NCBI GenBank assembly: GCA_001515985.1
Contig: LOET01000097.1
Location: forward strand, 1-57,595
From: Sphingomonadales bacterium BRH_c3
GTDB taxonomy: Bacteria > Pseudomonadota > Alphaproteobacteria > Sphingomonadales > Sphingomonadaceae
DNA: 57,595 nucleotides
Direction of reading: 5' to 3'
Shown here piece by piece: positions 26,612 to 35,249 of this stretch; the first letter of the stretch is position 1, and each line of letters begins with the position of its first letter. The notes beneath the pieces were generated by a model, which was given only the letters and a program-made list of their open reading frames with translations, ran no database searches and had not been told where the DNA came from. The translations under genes and the position numbers were made by a program.

Positions 26612-28065
26612 TGCCTTTTCGCGCTCGGTTCTCCATCCTCCTTGCGTTCGCCCTGGCACTGGCGGCCTGTTCAGGGGCGCCGAAAAGTGGCCTGGTTGTC
26701 TCGCCATCGGGAAGCCCGCCACCTGTCGTGCGCACCATACCGGGCTGGCTGACAACGGCGGATGGTTCGCACAGGTTGGTACCCTTCGAAGCCAGTGAAA
26801 TCACGCTAGGCAGCGGGCAGGGCGCAGATGTTGTGGTCGATACCAGCCAGCACTTCCAGCCGTTTGCCGGATATGGCGCATCGGTCACCGATGCCACGGC
26901 GTGGCTGCTGATGCACGAACTTGATGCTGCAAGCCGGTCGCAGCTGTTGCAGGAACTGTTCGGACTGGGCGGAGCGCTGGGGCTGGATGTTGCCCGGATC
27001 AGCATCGGCGCTTCGGACTTTTCCCGCAGCCATTATACCTTTGCCGATACGCCGGGCTTGCCCGATGCCGATATTGCTCCGGCGCGGGCCGATTTGATAC
27101 CCGCACTGTTGGAAATCCGTTCGATCAATCCGGGGCTGTCGGTGATAGCCAGCCCCTGGAGTGCTCCGGCATGGATGAAGACCAGCGGCAGCCTGATCAA
27201 GGGTAGACTGGATCCGGCGCATTATGCCGATTTCGCTCACTACCTCGTCAGTTACGTCAGCGAAATGCAGGCGGCGGGCATTCCGATCGATATGCTCACG
27301 ATCCAGAATGAACCACATTTTGAACCCGAAGATTATCCGGGCATGCGCGTCGAACCGGCGGAACGGGCAGCCTTTGTCGGGGAACATCTTGGCCCGTTGA
27401 TGGACCGCGAGAATCCGCAGACCAGGCTGCTCGACTGGGATCACAACTGGAACGAACCTGACAGCCCGCTGTCGGTTCTGGCGGATACCAGAGCCTCGCC
27501 GTTCGTAGATGGCGTGGCGTGGCATTGCTATGCCGGTGACGTTTCAGCGCAAACGCTGGTACACGAACGATTTCCTGACAAGGAAGCTTGGTTTACCGAA
27601 TGCAGTGCAGGTGACTGGAGCGGCAGCTGGACCGAGGCTTTCCAGTGGTCCGCGCGGAATTTGGTTATCGGCGCGCCGCGCAACTGGGCCCGCGGAGTGT
27701 TGATGTGGAACTTGGCGCTGGATCAGAACAACGGCCCCCATCTGGGCGGCTGCGGTACATGCCGGGGATTGGTGACGATTGACACGCAAACCGGCGCGAT
27801 CAGCCGGGAGCCGGAATATTATGCCTTCGCCCATGGCAGCCGCTTCCTGCCCGCCGATCCCGTGCGCGTCGACAGCACGACGGCAGCATCCAGTATCGAC
27901 GCGGTCGCATTCCTCGGCAGGCGGGATGGGGCGTTGACGATGTTGGTGTTCAACGGCAAGCCGGGTGACGAAGGGCTTACTTTCATTATCGATGGCAGGG
28001 CTTATCGCGCCCTGATGCCTTCCGGCGCGCTCGCCACATTTGTTATTGCTGCTGCAGGGGGATGA
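26611..28065 (+). CDS. Glycoside hydrolase family 30 lipoprotein (beta-glucanase / glucosylceramidase family)
   Basis: The 484-residue protein starts with a lipoprotein signal peptide whose lipobox is LAAC (C20), so it is probably anchored in the outer membrane. The TIM-barrel GH30 residues are visible: acid/base E234 in IQNEPHF and nucleophile E330 in WFTECSAG, with FQPFAGYGASVTDATAW near the N-terminus and a beta domain at the end (EYYAFAHGSRFL). GH30 includes beta-1,6-glucanases and glucosylceramidases. Together with GH3 a beta-glucan substrate such as laminarin side chains is reasonable, but this is inferred. The start codon overlaps the halogenase stop. Confidence 0.93.
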   Translation: MPFRARFSILLAFALALAACSGAPKSGLVVSPSGSPPPVVRTIPGWLTTADGSHRLVPFEASEITLGSGQGADVVVDTSQHFQPFAGYGASVTDATAWLLMHELDAASRSQLLQELFGLGGALGLDVARISIGASDFSRSHYTFADTPGLPDADIAPARADLIPALLEIRSINPGLSVIASPWSAPAWMKTSGSLIKGRLDPAHYADFAHYLVSYVSEMQAAGIPIDMLTIQNEPHFEPEDYPGMRVEPAERAAFVGEHLGPLMDRENPQTRLLDWDHNWNEPDSPLSVLADTRASPFVDGVAWHCYAGDVSAQTLVHERFPDKEAWFTECSAGDWSGSWTEAFQWSARNLVIGAPRNWARGVLMWNLALDQNNGPHLGGCGTCRGLVTIDTQTGAISREPEYYAFAHGSRFLPADPVRVDSTTAASSIDAVAFLGRRDGALTMLVFNGKPGDEGLTFIIDGRAYRALMPSGALATFVIAAAGG

Positions 28066-28076
28066 TTGCCTGATAA

Positions 28077-29357
28077 ATGGGGAAGCACCTTGCCGGTATC
28101 TCGGTCTCGTTTGTATCGGTCACCACGCTGTTTTTTGCATGGGGCTTTATATCATCGAACAATGACCCGCTCATCGCCTCGCTCAAAGCGAGCTTCCAAC
28201 TCAATTACACCGAAGCCCTGATGACGCAATTGGTGTTTTTTGCTGCCTATGGCTTCATGTCCTTTCCGGCAGCAGCGCTGCTGGCGCGCTTCGGATCACT
28301 GTGGTCGATCTTGCTGGCGCTGATCACCATGATTGCAGGTTGCTTGTTGGTGCAATTCGTCGTCCGGTTCCAGGATTATACCGTGATCCTGGTGGCGCTG
28401 TTCGTGCTGGGCATGGGGATCACTACGCTGCAGGTTGCCGCCAACCCACTGGCCGCGGCGCTGGGCCCCCCTGAAAGTAGTCATTTCCGGCTGACATTGG
28501 CGCAGGCATTCAATTCTTTGGGCGTGGTGATGGGTGTCAATTTCGGTTCGCGCATCATGCTGGGTGAGGAAGTGCTGAAAGCTGGGCACGGCCCCATCGC
28601 CAGCGAAGCCGAGCGACTGATTGCTCTCGAAGCCATTTCACACGCTTTCCTGCTGATTGCCGTGATGCTGGCCGGGCTGATGCTGTTCATCTGGTTCTCG
28701 CGCCGACGCATTTCGGGTGCGGCCGCACTATATGCGCCGGGCGGGCAAGGATCGGTGCTCGATGCCCTGAAATCGCGCTGGGCGTTATTCGGGGCACTGG
28801 CAATCGGCCTTTACGTCGGGGCGGAAGTTTCAATCGGCAGCATCATGATCAACTTCCTCAACAAACCGGAGATCCTTGACCTGCCGCTGGAAATTGCGGG
28901 TTTCTATCTGGGTAATATCTACTGGATGGGGGCGCTGGTAGGACGCTTTCTTGGCTCCTATTTGCTAACCGTCGTGCGTGCTCCGCTGTTGTTGATGACC
29001 GCGGCAAGCTCTGCCTCTATGCTGTGTCTGGTCGTCGCGTTCAGTTCGGGGCCGCTGGCGGGCTATTGTGCGCTGGCTGTGGGTCTGTTCAATTCGATCA
29101 TGTTCCCGACCATCTTCACCATCACTCTGGAGCGGGCCGGCGTGTCGCAATCGGCTACATCGGGGCTGCTATGCGTAGCCATCGTCGGAGGTGCGCTGCT
29201 ACCCTATGCGGTGGGCCAGATCGCCGACAAGGCGAGCCTATCGATCGCATTCCTGATCCCGATGGTGGCCTATGGTGTGATCGCCTGCTTTGCTATGCTG
29301 GCGGCGAAGGCGCGGACATATACAATTGGCGAGACCGCCGATCCCGCTGCCGCCTGA
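28077..29357 (+). CDS. MFS sugar transporter, FucP/GluP type
   Basis: Twelve hydrophobic segments and the FucP-family signatures are visible: TTLFFAWGFISSNNDPLIAS at the first helix, FGMGITTLQVAANP-like FVLGMGITTLQVAANPL in the middle and a late FNSIMFPTIFTITLE. Such proton symporters bring monosaccharides across the inner membrane. The gene begins 12 bases after the GH30 stop and ends 8 bases before the convergent EEP gene. It would import the sugar released by the GH3 and GH30 enzymes. Substrate inferred as glucose or a related hexose. Confidence 0.92.
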   Translation: MGKHLAGISVSFVSVTTLFFAWGFISSNNDPLIASLKASFQLNYTEALMTQLVFFAAYGFMSFPAAALLARFGSLWSILLALITMIAGCLLVQFVVRFQDYTVILVALFVLGMGITTLQVAANPLAAALGPPESSHFRLTLAQAFNSLGVVMGVNFGSRIMLGEEVLKAGHGPIASEAERLIALEAISHAFLLIAVMLAGLMLFIWFSRRRISGAAALYAPGGQGSVLDALKSRWALFGALAIGLYVGAEVSIGSIMINFLNKPEILDLPLEIAGFYLGNIYWMGALVGRFLGSYLLTVVRAPLLLMTAASSASMLCLVVAFSSGPLAGYCALAVGLFNSIMFPTIFTITLERAGVSQSATSGLLCVAIVGGALLPYAVGQIADKASLSIAFLIPMVAYGVIACFAMLAAKARTYTIGETADPAAA

Positions 29358-29364
29358 AGCGGTC

Positions 29365-30270
29365 TTATTCCCGGCAATGCGGCTGCCCCTCAGCGCTGAG
29401 ATCGAGCAGCGCGACGACGGGGAAATGATCGGACGCAGCGCGCCCGTTGGCATGTTCGGCCATCACCATATGCTTGATCACTCTCATGCCGCTGCTGGCA
29501 AACAGGTGATCGATCAGCGCACCGTTCATTGGCATTGGCGCAAACCCATTGAAACTGAACGCAGGCCCCGAACTGCCCATGGCGGCCGCCTCGCGCGTGT
29601 CTTGGAGGCCCGTGGCTTCGGTAAGCAGGGCGCGGATCGCGATATCGGATACCGTAGTATTGAAATCGCCCATCAGCAGCACTTCTTCGCCGGGCTGGCG
29701 ATTGGCGGCGATCCATTCTGCCAGCATAAGTCCGCTGTTTTCGCGCGCCAACTGTCCTTCATGATCCCAATGGGTGTTGATCGCCAGCAGCCGCGCTCGG
29801 TCCCGCCGTCGTTCCAGGCGCACCCAGCTGGCGATCCGGCGATAGGCCGCGTCCCAGCCGAGCGAAGGCACCTCGGGAGTGGGAGACAGCCAGAATGTGC
29901 CCGATGCGGTGATCCGGAACAGGCGGCGATCGACGGCAATGGGGGATGCCTCGCCAGCCACTGCGCCATCATCGCGCCCGCCGCCGACGAAATCATAGCC
30001 GGTCAGCACGGCGGTCAGATCCGCGCGCTGGTTGGGCAGGACCTCCTGCATACCCAAAATCGCAGGCCGCAGCACAAGGATTTGCCCGATCACGAAATCG
30101 CGGCGATGTGCCCAGCTATTTTCACCATCGGCGGGAGTGTCGAGCCGAATGTTGTAGGTCATTGCCAGCAATGGGGCTGGGCACGACAGGTTGCGTGCCT
30201 GCACTTGGGGTGCGTTAAGCGCGGCAAGAGCCAGCATCAGGGGCCATGCCCATTGCGTCGGTCGGTTCAT
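29365..30270 (-). CDS. Secreted endonuclease/exonuclease/phosphatase (EEP) family protein
   Basis: A signal peptide (MNRPTQWAWPLMLALAAL) is followed by the EEP fold: TYNIRLDTPADGENSW, GMQEVLPNQ with the metal-binding glutamate, NTHWDHEG, LMGDFNTT and the terminal ASDHFPVVAL with the D-H pair. The superfamily includes nucleases, inositol-phosphate phosphatases and sphingomyelinases. In sphingomonad sugar loci close relatives are common, with a role not yet clear. The start at 30270 gives a normal signal peptide; the frame is open five residues further. It is divergent from the SGNH gene, with a LacI-type operator between them, so it probably belongs to the same regulon. Confidence 0.88.
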   Translation of the reverse strand: MNRPTQWAWPLMLALAALNAPQVQARNLSCPAPLLAMTYNIRLDTPADGENSWAHRRDFVIGQILVLRPAILGMQEVLPNQRADLTAVLTGYDFVGGGRDDGAVAGEASPIAVDRRLFRITASGTFWLSPTPEVPSLGWDAAYRRIASWVRLERRRDRARLLAINTHWDHEGQLARENSGLMLAEWIAANRQPGEEVLLMGDFNTTVSDIAIRALLTEATGLQDTREAAAMGSSGPAFSFNGFAPMPMNGALIDHLFASSGMRVIKHMVMAEHANGRAASDHFPVVALLDLSAEGQPHCRE

Positions 30271-30304
30271 GCCGGTGCCTCTCATAATGCTGGAACTATT
30301 TCAA

Positions 30305-30318
30305 TGGTAGCGCTTCCA
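30305..30318. promoter_or_regulatory. LacI-family operator between EEP and SGNH genes
   Basis: TGGTAGCGCTTCCA differs in one base from the perfect palindrome at 19,892. It lies 35 bases upstream of the EEP start and about 240 bases upstream of the SGNH start, placing both transcription units under the island LacI regulator by inference. Confidence 0.7.
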
Positions 30319-30560
30319 ATTCCAGGAAAGAAGTGTAATTCTACCGGATATCGCTGGCGGGTCGGATAATGAACCAGGTACACACAGTCGAACCGTCGCT
30401 GTTGTCGAAGGCCTTGCTCACCGAATTCTGTGAGCGCGGCGGAACTGTGGTCGCCGATCGAGTCGAGATTGCGCGGTTGAAGCGTAACCTGATCAACTTT
30501 CCCGACGATGCGAAGGCCGCACATACGAAGGTTTCGTCTGACCACCTGTGGAGTATTCCA

Positions 30561-31250
30561 TTGAAACTAAGACCCATGCTGATTGCTGTTGCGCTGGCCC
30601 ATTATCTTGCCGCGCCTGCCATGTTGAGGGCGCAGGAGGCCCATTTCGCCGAGGAAATCCACGTTTTCGGTATCGAAGACGAAGTTTACCCGCCGCAAGG
30701 GTGTGAGACGCTGTTCGTAGGAAGTTCCAGTTTTCGTTTCTGGTTCACAATTCAGCAGGACTTTAGCGACTGGCCGGTGCTCAAGCGCGGCTTTGGCGGC
30801 GCGCGGATATCTGACATCAATTTCTATTTTGACCAAGTGGTCGGCCGCTATCACCCCCAAAGGATCGCGTTCTATGCAGGCGAGAACGACATCGATGCCG
30901 GGCTTTCGCCTGAAGCTGTTATGGCTGATTTCAGCAGCTTCATGGACCGCAAGAGCGCTACGCTGGGCGCAACGCCGGTGTTTTTCGTCTCCGCCAAGCC
31001 GTCCCTTGCGCGCTGGGCGCAGTTCGATCGGCAATCGCAGTTCAACCGGCTTGTCGAACAGATGGCGCGCGAGCGTGACGATCTTGTCTTTGTCGATATC
31101 GTCAATGAAATGATGAGAGATGGCGAACCGGACGCGCTGATCTTCATATCCGATGGGTTGCACATGAATGCGGCGGGCTACAGCCTCTGGCGCGCACGGT
31201 TGCGCGATGCTTTCACAAGCGCTCCGGCAAGCGCGGCACCGGGATGCTGA
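30561..31250 (+). CDS. SGNH/GDSL-family hydrolase (probable secreted esterase)
   Basis: The four SGNH blocks are visible: the nucleophile in FVGSSSFRFW, the glycine in GFGGARISD, asparagine in YAGENDID and the D-x-x-H pair in SDGLHMNAAGY. The family removes acetyl or other acyl groups, and a glycan deacetylase would suit the locus. The frame is open from 30369, but its first 60 residues do not look like a signal peptide. A TTG at 30561, seven bases after TGGAG, gives LKLRPMLIAVALAHYL with cleavage near RAQ, so I prefer it; the ATG at 30576 is an alternative. The preceding 190 bases of open frame may be a gene remnant. Its stop overlaps the GH2 start. Confidence 0.85.
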   Translation: MKLRPMLIAVALAHYLAAPAMLRAQEAHFAEEIHVFGIEDEVYPPQGCETLFVGSSSFRFWFTIQQDFSDWPVLKRGFGGARISDINFYFDQVVGRYHPQRIAFYAGENDIDAGLSPEAVMADFSSFMDRKSATLGATPVFFVSAKPSLARWAQFDRQSQFNRLVEQMARERDDLVFVDIVNEMMRDGEPDALIFISDGLHMNAAGYSLWRARLRDAFTSAPASAAPGC

Positions 31251-33112
31251 GCCGGCTCGCTGCCCTTTCGCTGGCAATCGCCGCCGCCCTGTTCCTGCCG
31301 AGCGCGGCAATAGCGCAGGTGCTGCCGACAGGCCCAGTGTTGGCCGCCGCCGATCTGCGCGACGGGCAGGACCTTTCGGGTCCGTGGAACTGGTCGATCG
31401 ATCCCTATCGTGACGGGCAGGCCGGCTTTCATGGCGGCGAGACCGGAACGGGCCACCGCCGTTATGACGATACCGATGTATCCGCCGCGCGGCGGGCCGA
31501 TCCGCTGGCGCTTTACGAATATGACATGGATACAGCCCCGGTCGCGATCCTTCCTTCTTCCTGGCTCACCCATACGCCGCAAATGCGCCATTATCAGGGG
31601 CTGGTGTGGTATCAGCGCCGTTTCGACGCGGCTCCCGATCCCGAGCGGCGCAGTTTCTTGCGGTTCGGTGCGGTCAATTATTCGGCCGAGGTATGGCTCA
31701 ACGGGCAGCGGCTGGGGCGGCATGACGGGGGGTTTACGCCGTTTGCCTTCGAAGTGACCGGATTGCTGCGCGAGCGCGGCAACCGGCTGGTGATTGCAGC
31801 GGATTCGCACCGCAGCGAGCGCGATGTGCCGCCGCCCGTCACCGATTGGGAAACCTACGGCGGCATCACCCGCGAGGTGCGCCTGCTCACTCTGCCGAAG
31901 ACCTTTGTCGATGATGGCTTGGTGCGGCTCGCACCCGATGGCAGCCTCCTGGCCGATATCCGGCTGGATGGCGCGGGCCGGGGCGGGATGGCTGTGCGGC
32001 TGGCGATTCCGGAACTGGGCATCGAACAAAGCGGCATTGCCGACAGCGAGGGCCGGGCCTCGTTTCGCGTGGCTGCACCGCGGCAACTTCAGCGCTGGTC
32101 ACCAGACAATCCCCGGCTTTACCGGGTCGAAATCACCGCTGGCGATGATCGCTGGCACGACATCGTCGGATTCCGGACGCTGGCGGTGGATGGCAGCCGC
32201 ATCCTGCTGAACGGCGCGCCGATTTTCCTGCGCGGCATCAGCCTGCACGAGGAGGAACTGGGTGCCAATCCCACGCGCCGGATAACCGATGCCGCCGCAG
32301 AGACGCTGCTGACGGAAGCAAGGGATGGGCTGCACGCCAATTTCGTCCGGCTGGCGCATTATCCGCATGCCGAACCCATGCTGCGCGAAGCCGACCGGAT
32401 AGGGCTGATCGTCTGGAGCGAAATCCCGGTTTACTGGCGCATCGCCTTTGCCGATGCCGAAGTTCTGGAGCGGACCCGCCGGATGCTGGCAGAAATGATC
32501 CTGCGCGATCGCAACCGCGCTTCGATCGCGCTGTGGAGCATCGGCAATGAAACGCCGATCGGGGATGCGCGCAACAGCTTCATGGTGCAATTGGCGCAGG
32601 ATGCCAGAACGCTCGATCCGGACAGGCTGATTACCGCCGCCTTGCTGACCGGACGCGAGGAGCGCGGCGGCCTGCCGGTGGTCACCATCACCGACCCGCT
32701 TGCGGACGCGGTCGATGTGCTGGCGGTGAATAGCTATTTCGGCTGGTATGGCGGCGACCGGCTGGAGGACATCGGATCATACGGCTGGGATTTGCCCGCC
32801 GACAGGCCGTTCCTATTTTCCGAATTCGGCGCGGGGGCAACCCTGGGCTTGCACGCCGAGGGAACACCGCAGAAATTCACCGAGGAATACCAGGCGCAAT
32901 ATTATCACGCCACGCTGGCGATGGCGAAAGGCATCCCCACGCTGGCGGGAATGTCACCGTGGGTGCTCAAGGATTTCCGTTCCCCGCGCCGCCAGTTGCC
33001 CTTCATTCAGGATGGCTGGAACCGCAAGGGGCTGATCAGCGAGACGGGCGAGCGCAAACAGGCCTACGCCGTACTTGCCGATTGGTATGCACGGCTCGAT
33101 GGCGGGCGGTAA
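31244..33112 (+). CDS. Glycoside hydrolase family 2 enzyme
   Basis: The 622-residue protein has a signal peptide (to about AIAQ, residue 25), a sugar-binding jelly roll (YQRRFDAAPDPERR, AEVWLNGQRLGRHDGGFTPF), an immunoglobulin-like domain and the TIM barrel. The acid/base is E436 in SIGNETPI and the nucleophile E527 in FLFSEFGAGA. GH2 includes beta-glucuronidases, beta-galactosidases and beta-mannosidases; the length and layout are closest to beta-glucuronidase-type members, but the substrate cannot be fixed. The ATG lies within the last codons of the SGNH gene (ATGCTGA), so both are translated together. It is the last gene of the island glycan locus. Confidence 0.92.
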   Translation: MLSRLAALSLAIAAALFLPSAAIAQVLPTGPVLAAADLRDGQDLSGPWNWSIDPYRDGQAGFHGGETGTGHRRYDDTDVSAARRADPLALYEYDMDTAPVAILPSSWLTHTPQMRHYQGLVWYQRRFDAAPDPERRSFLRFGAVNYSAEVWLNGQRLGRHDGGFTPFAFEVTGLLRERGNRLVIAADSHRSERDVPPPVTDWETYGGITREVRLLTLPKTFVDDGLVRLAPDGSLLADIRLDGAGRGGMAVRLAIPELGIEQSGIADSEGRASFRVAAPRQLQRWSPDNPRLYRVEITAGDDRWHDIVGFRTLAVDGSRILLNGAPIFLRGISLHEEELGANPTRRITDAAAETLLTEARDGLHANFVRLAHYPHAEPMLREADRIGLIVWSEIPVYWRIAFADAEVLERTRRMLAEMILRDRNRASIALWSIGNETPIGDARNSFMVQLAQDARTLDPDRLITAALLTGREERGGLPVVTITDPLADAVDVLAVNSYFGWYGGDRLEDIGSYGWDLPADRPFLFSEFGAGATLGLHAEGTPQKFTEEYQAQYYHATLAMAKGIPTLAGMSPWVLKDFRSPRRQLPFIQDGWNRKGLISETGERKQAYAVLADWYARLDGGR

Positions 33113-33798
33113 CGCGCGGTAATTTCCGAATCAGCAATCCCTCACTCGATTATGACGTCTGACAAGGGCACATTTCGAATCTGATCCACTTTGGAAGTTG
33201 CGGGCATGTCGCAAGGTCGTAATGGCGTGACCTCCCACGCCAAGTGCCCATGCACTTAGCGTTGTACGATTTGGTCAGTGTTGATCGCCGCTAGACCGAA
33301 TGGTTCGACTGGATTCTGACTTCTTTATGGTCCGGTCGTTGCGAGGAAGGCAGGCTAATTTCTATCGGGGCATACCACCCTATCCTGATGCAAAAATGTG
33401 CTGCATCGGAGCAAGGTCAAAAGCCCAAGTGCATGAGCGTGGAGAGGCTCGAAAAATGTTTGGAAACTATAGTCACGGTCTACCTCCCAAGAATTTGCCT
33501 GTAAGAATGACGGGGCGACGAGGTAACGCACAGACGACAATGCCTTGCCGGGAGGTTGCTCGATCACGCTTAAGCCATATAGCTCGGATCGGTGGACGAA
33601 GTTAAGGATGCCGTTGCTTCCAGTTGACTCCATCCGAATTTTCCTACCGCGCCTCATTTTCTGGCTCGAAACTCATTCTACCTCACGAACTGAACCGGTC
33701 AGCGCAAACAGCCAACAATTGGGGTATCGCTGGGGGTACTCGCAGCAAATATCTCAAAAAAGATACAATATAATAAGCGTTTAAGTTATGCCAGAAGA
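33113..33798. other. Non-coding end of first island module
   Basis: About 690 bases between the GH2 stop and the right attachment-site copy. Opposing short frames (about 100 codons) occur but show no domain and no ribosome site. The last 40 bases before the repeat are AT-rich (around 33,755-33,785), unlike the rest of the window, as often seen near element ends. I see no gene. Confidence 0.5.
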
Positions 33799-33817
33799 TC
33801 CCTCCTCCGCTACCATT
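33799..33817 (+). repeat. Attachment-site core (right copy of first module)
   Basis: These 19 bases are identical to 13,754-13,772 in the tRNA-Met 3' end. No tRNA 5' half is present here, so this is a junction relic and not a gene. Downstream bases (TCGTCCAGGATTGCGG) resemble those after the copies at 44.07 and 47.26 kb (CATCCAGGAATTGCGG). The distance to the left copy is 20,045 bp, the size of one integrated element. Confidence 0.78.
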
Positions 33818-33987
33818 TCGTCCAGGATTGCGGTCTGGTTTGCGCTGTCGCAGCTGGCCATGAGCGCTGGCTTAAGCTCGGCTCTTGGGCATCGATCCAG
33901 TCGACGCCCGGAATTTTCATCATTTATGCGCTTGCCCCTGAACCAATTGGCCGAAATCGGGTGCGGCGCGAACACCCGTTTGGCAGA

Positions 33988-34398
33988 TTAGCGATCTGTA
34001 GCGTTACCGGCATCAAGGCTTTCAATAACCTTGGCGAGTTTTGCCCGCACCTCGCCGGCAGCGCTGACAAGGTCCGCGTTCTCGATAGCCTGCATCGATG
34101 CAACAGGATCAATCGCCGCCACTTCAGTGTGCCTATCATCGATCGCTTGCACAACGACATTGCATGGCAACATCGTCCCGACCTTGTCCTCGATTTGCAG
34201 TGCCTCATAGGCCAGCTTCGGGTTGCAAGCCCCAAGGATTGTATAGGGGCGGAAGTCCACCCCGATTTTGGTCTTGAGAGCCTCTTGCATGTCGATACGT
34301 GAGATAATGCCAAAGCCTTCGGACTGAAGGGCCAGTTCGGTCATTTCGATCGCTTCGGAGAACGAGGTCTCCAGAATTGTCGCTAGATAGTAGGTCAA
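33988..34398 (-). CDS. DUF302 family protein
   Basis: The 136-residue protein matches the DUF302 fold: an N-terminal strand-helix (TSFSEAIEMTELALQSEGFG), the segment RPYTILGACNPKLAYEALQ with the conserved cysteine, and LPCNVVVQAID. Members are small soluble or periplasmic proteins, often in islands with redox or stress genes; the function is not established. No signal peptide is seen. It is the first gene after the 33.8-kb repeat and stands alone. Confidence 0.88.
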   Translation of the reverse strand: MTYYLATILETSFSEAIEMTELALQSEGFGIISRIDMQEALKTKIGVDFRPYTILGACNPKLAYEALQIEDKVGTMLPCNVVVQAIDDRHTEVAAIDPVASMQAIENADLVSAAGEVRAKLAKVIESLDAGNATDR

Positions 34399-34568
34399 TG
34401 GATAATCTCCATTCGCTGGAAGGTGAGACGTGTGTGTCTGGATTCATTCTGACCCAAGCTGAACTACACCCTTTCAACGCAAAGATCGAATGGCGGCCAT
34501 CTGGCTCTACGTTGAAGGTCAGCTTCAGATTACTTTAGATGGGAGGCCTCTTGCGCGCCAGCGCCGCG

Positions 34569-35249
34569 TCAAATGACCTCTCTCTTGCGGTAGGATCGGC
34601 CGATTGGGACCTCCATTCCGTTGTCGAGCGTCACGGACGCCCGGCGCTGTTCGAAGATCCGGTCGCGCCGCACGACAAAGGATCGGTGGACTTGAACGAA
34701 GTCCTTTTCGGGCAAGGTTTCAAGCAGCTTTCGCAGCGTGGTCGTGGCGAGACAATTTCCTTCGTCGCTCCAGACCTTGACGAAGTTTCCCTCCGCCTGA
34801 AAACCGGAGATGCGATCCAGCCTCAACCGGCGGGTTGCACCGTCGACCCGCAAGGCCAGATATTCCTGCTCGCTTGGTGTGTCCTGTTTCTGCTCGGCCA
34901 GGCGCCGCCGCGCCTTTTCCAGCGCCGCAGCGAACCGGTCCGAGCTAACCGGCTTTAGCAAGTAGTCGACCACGTCGAGTTCGAAGCCGTCGAGCGCATG
35001 CTCGCGGTGCGCGCTGACGATGATTGCGAGGGGAGGGGCCTCCAGCCCGCGCAGCAGGTCGAGGCCGCCGAAGCGCGGCATGCGGACGTCGAGAAACATC
35101 AGGTCGACGGGAACTTCGCTGATCTTCGCGAGGGCTTCGGCGGCATTGTGACACTGGCCCACAACCCGCAAGTCAGGGTGCGCGCGGCAATGGTGCAGCA
35201 GGACTTCGTGCGCCAAAGGCTCGTCATCGACCAGAAGCACGTTCAGCAT
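34569..35249 (-). CDS. LytTR-type response regulator
   Basis: A receiver domain with acidic pocket (LLVDDEPLAHE) and phospho-acceptor D54 (FLDVRMPRF) is joined to a C-terminal LytTR DNA-binding domain (RLDRISGFQAEGNFVKVW, FVQVHRSFVVRRD, IGRSYRKRE). I chose the ATG at 35249 because MLNVLLVDDE is the normal start; the open frame to 35282 adds unlikely residues. It overlaps the end of the upstream histidine kinase gene by 7 bases, so the two form a two-component operon. The ABC/M1-peptidase genes diverge from this pair and are plausible targets. Confidence 0.93.
   Translation of the reverse strand: MLNVLLVDDEPLAHEVLLHHCRAHPDLRVVGQCHNAAEALAKISEVPVDLMFLDVRMPRFGGLDLLRGLEAPPLAIIVSAHREHALDGFELDVVDYLLKPVSSDRFAAALEKARRRLAEQKQDTPSEQEYLALRVDGATRRLRLDRISGFQAEGNFVKVWSDEGNCLATTTLRKLLETLPEKDFVQVHRSFVVRRDRIFEQRRASVTLDNGMEVPIGRSYRKREVI

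Noticed and set aside
33300-33657. Opposing frames of about 100 codons near the end of the first module
   Set aside because: No ribosome site, domain or coding-like composition; both strands are equally open.
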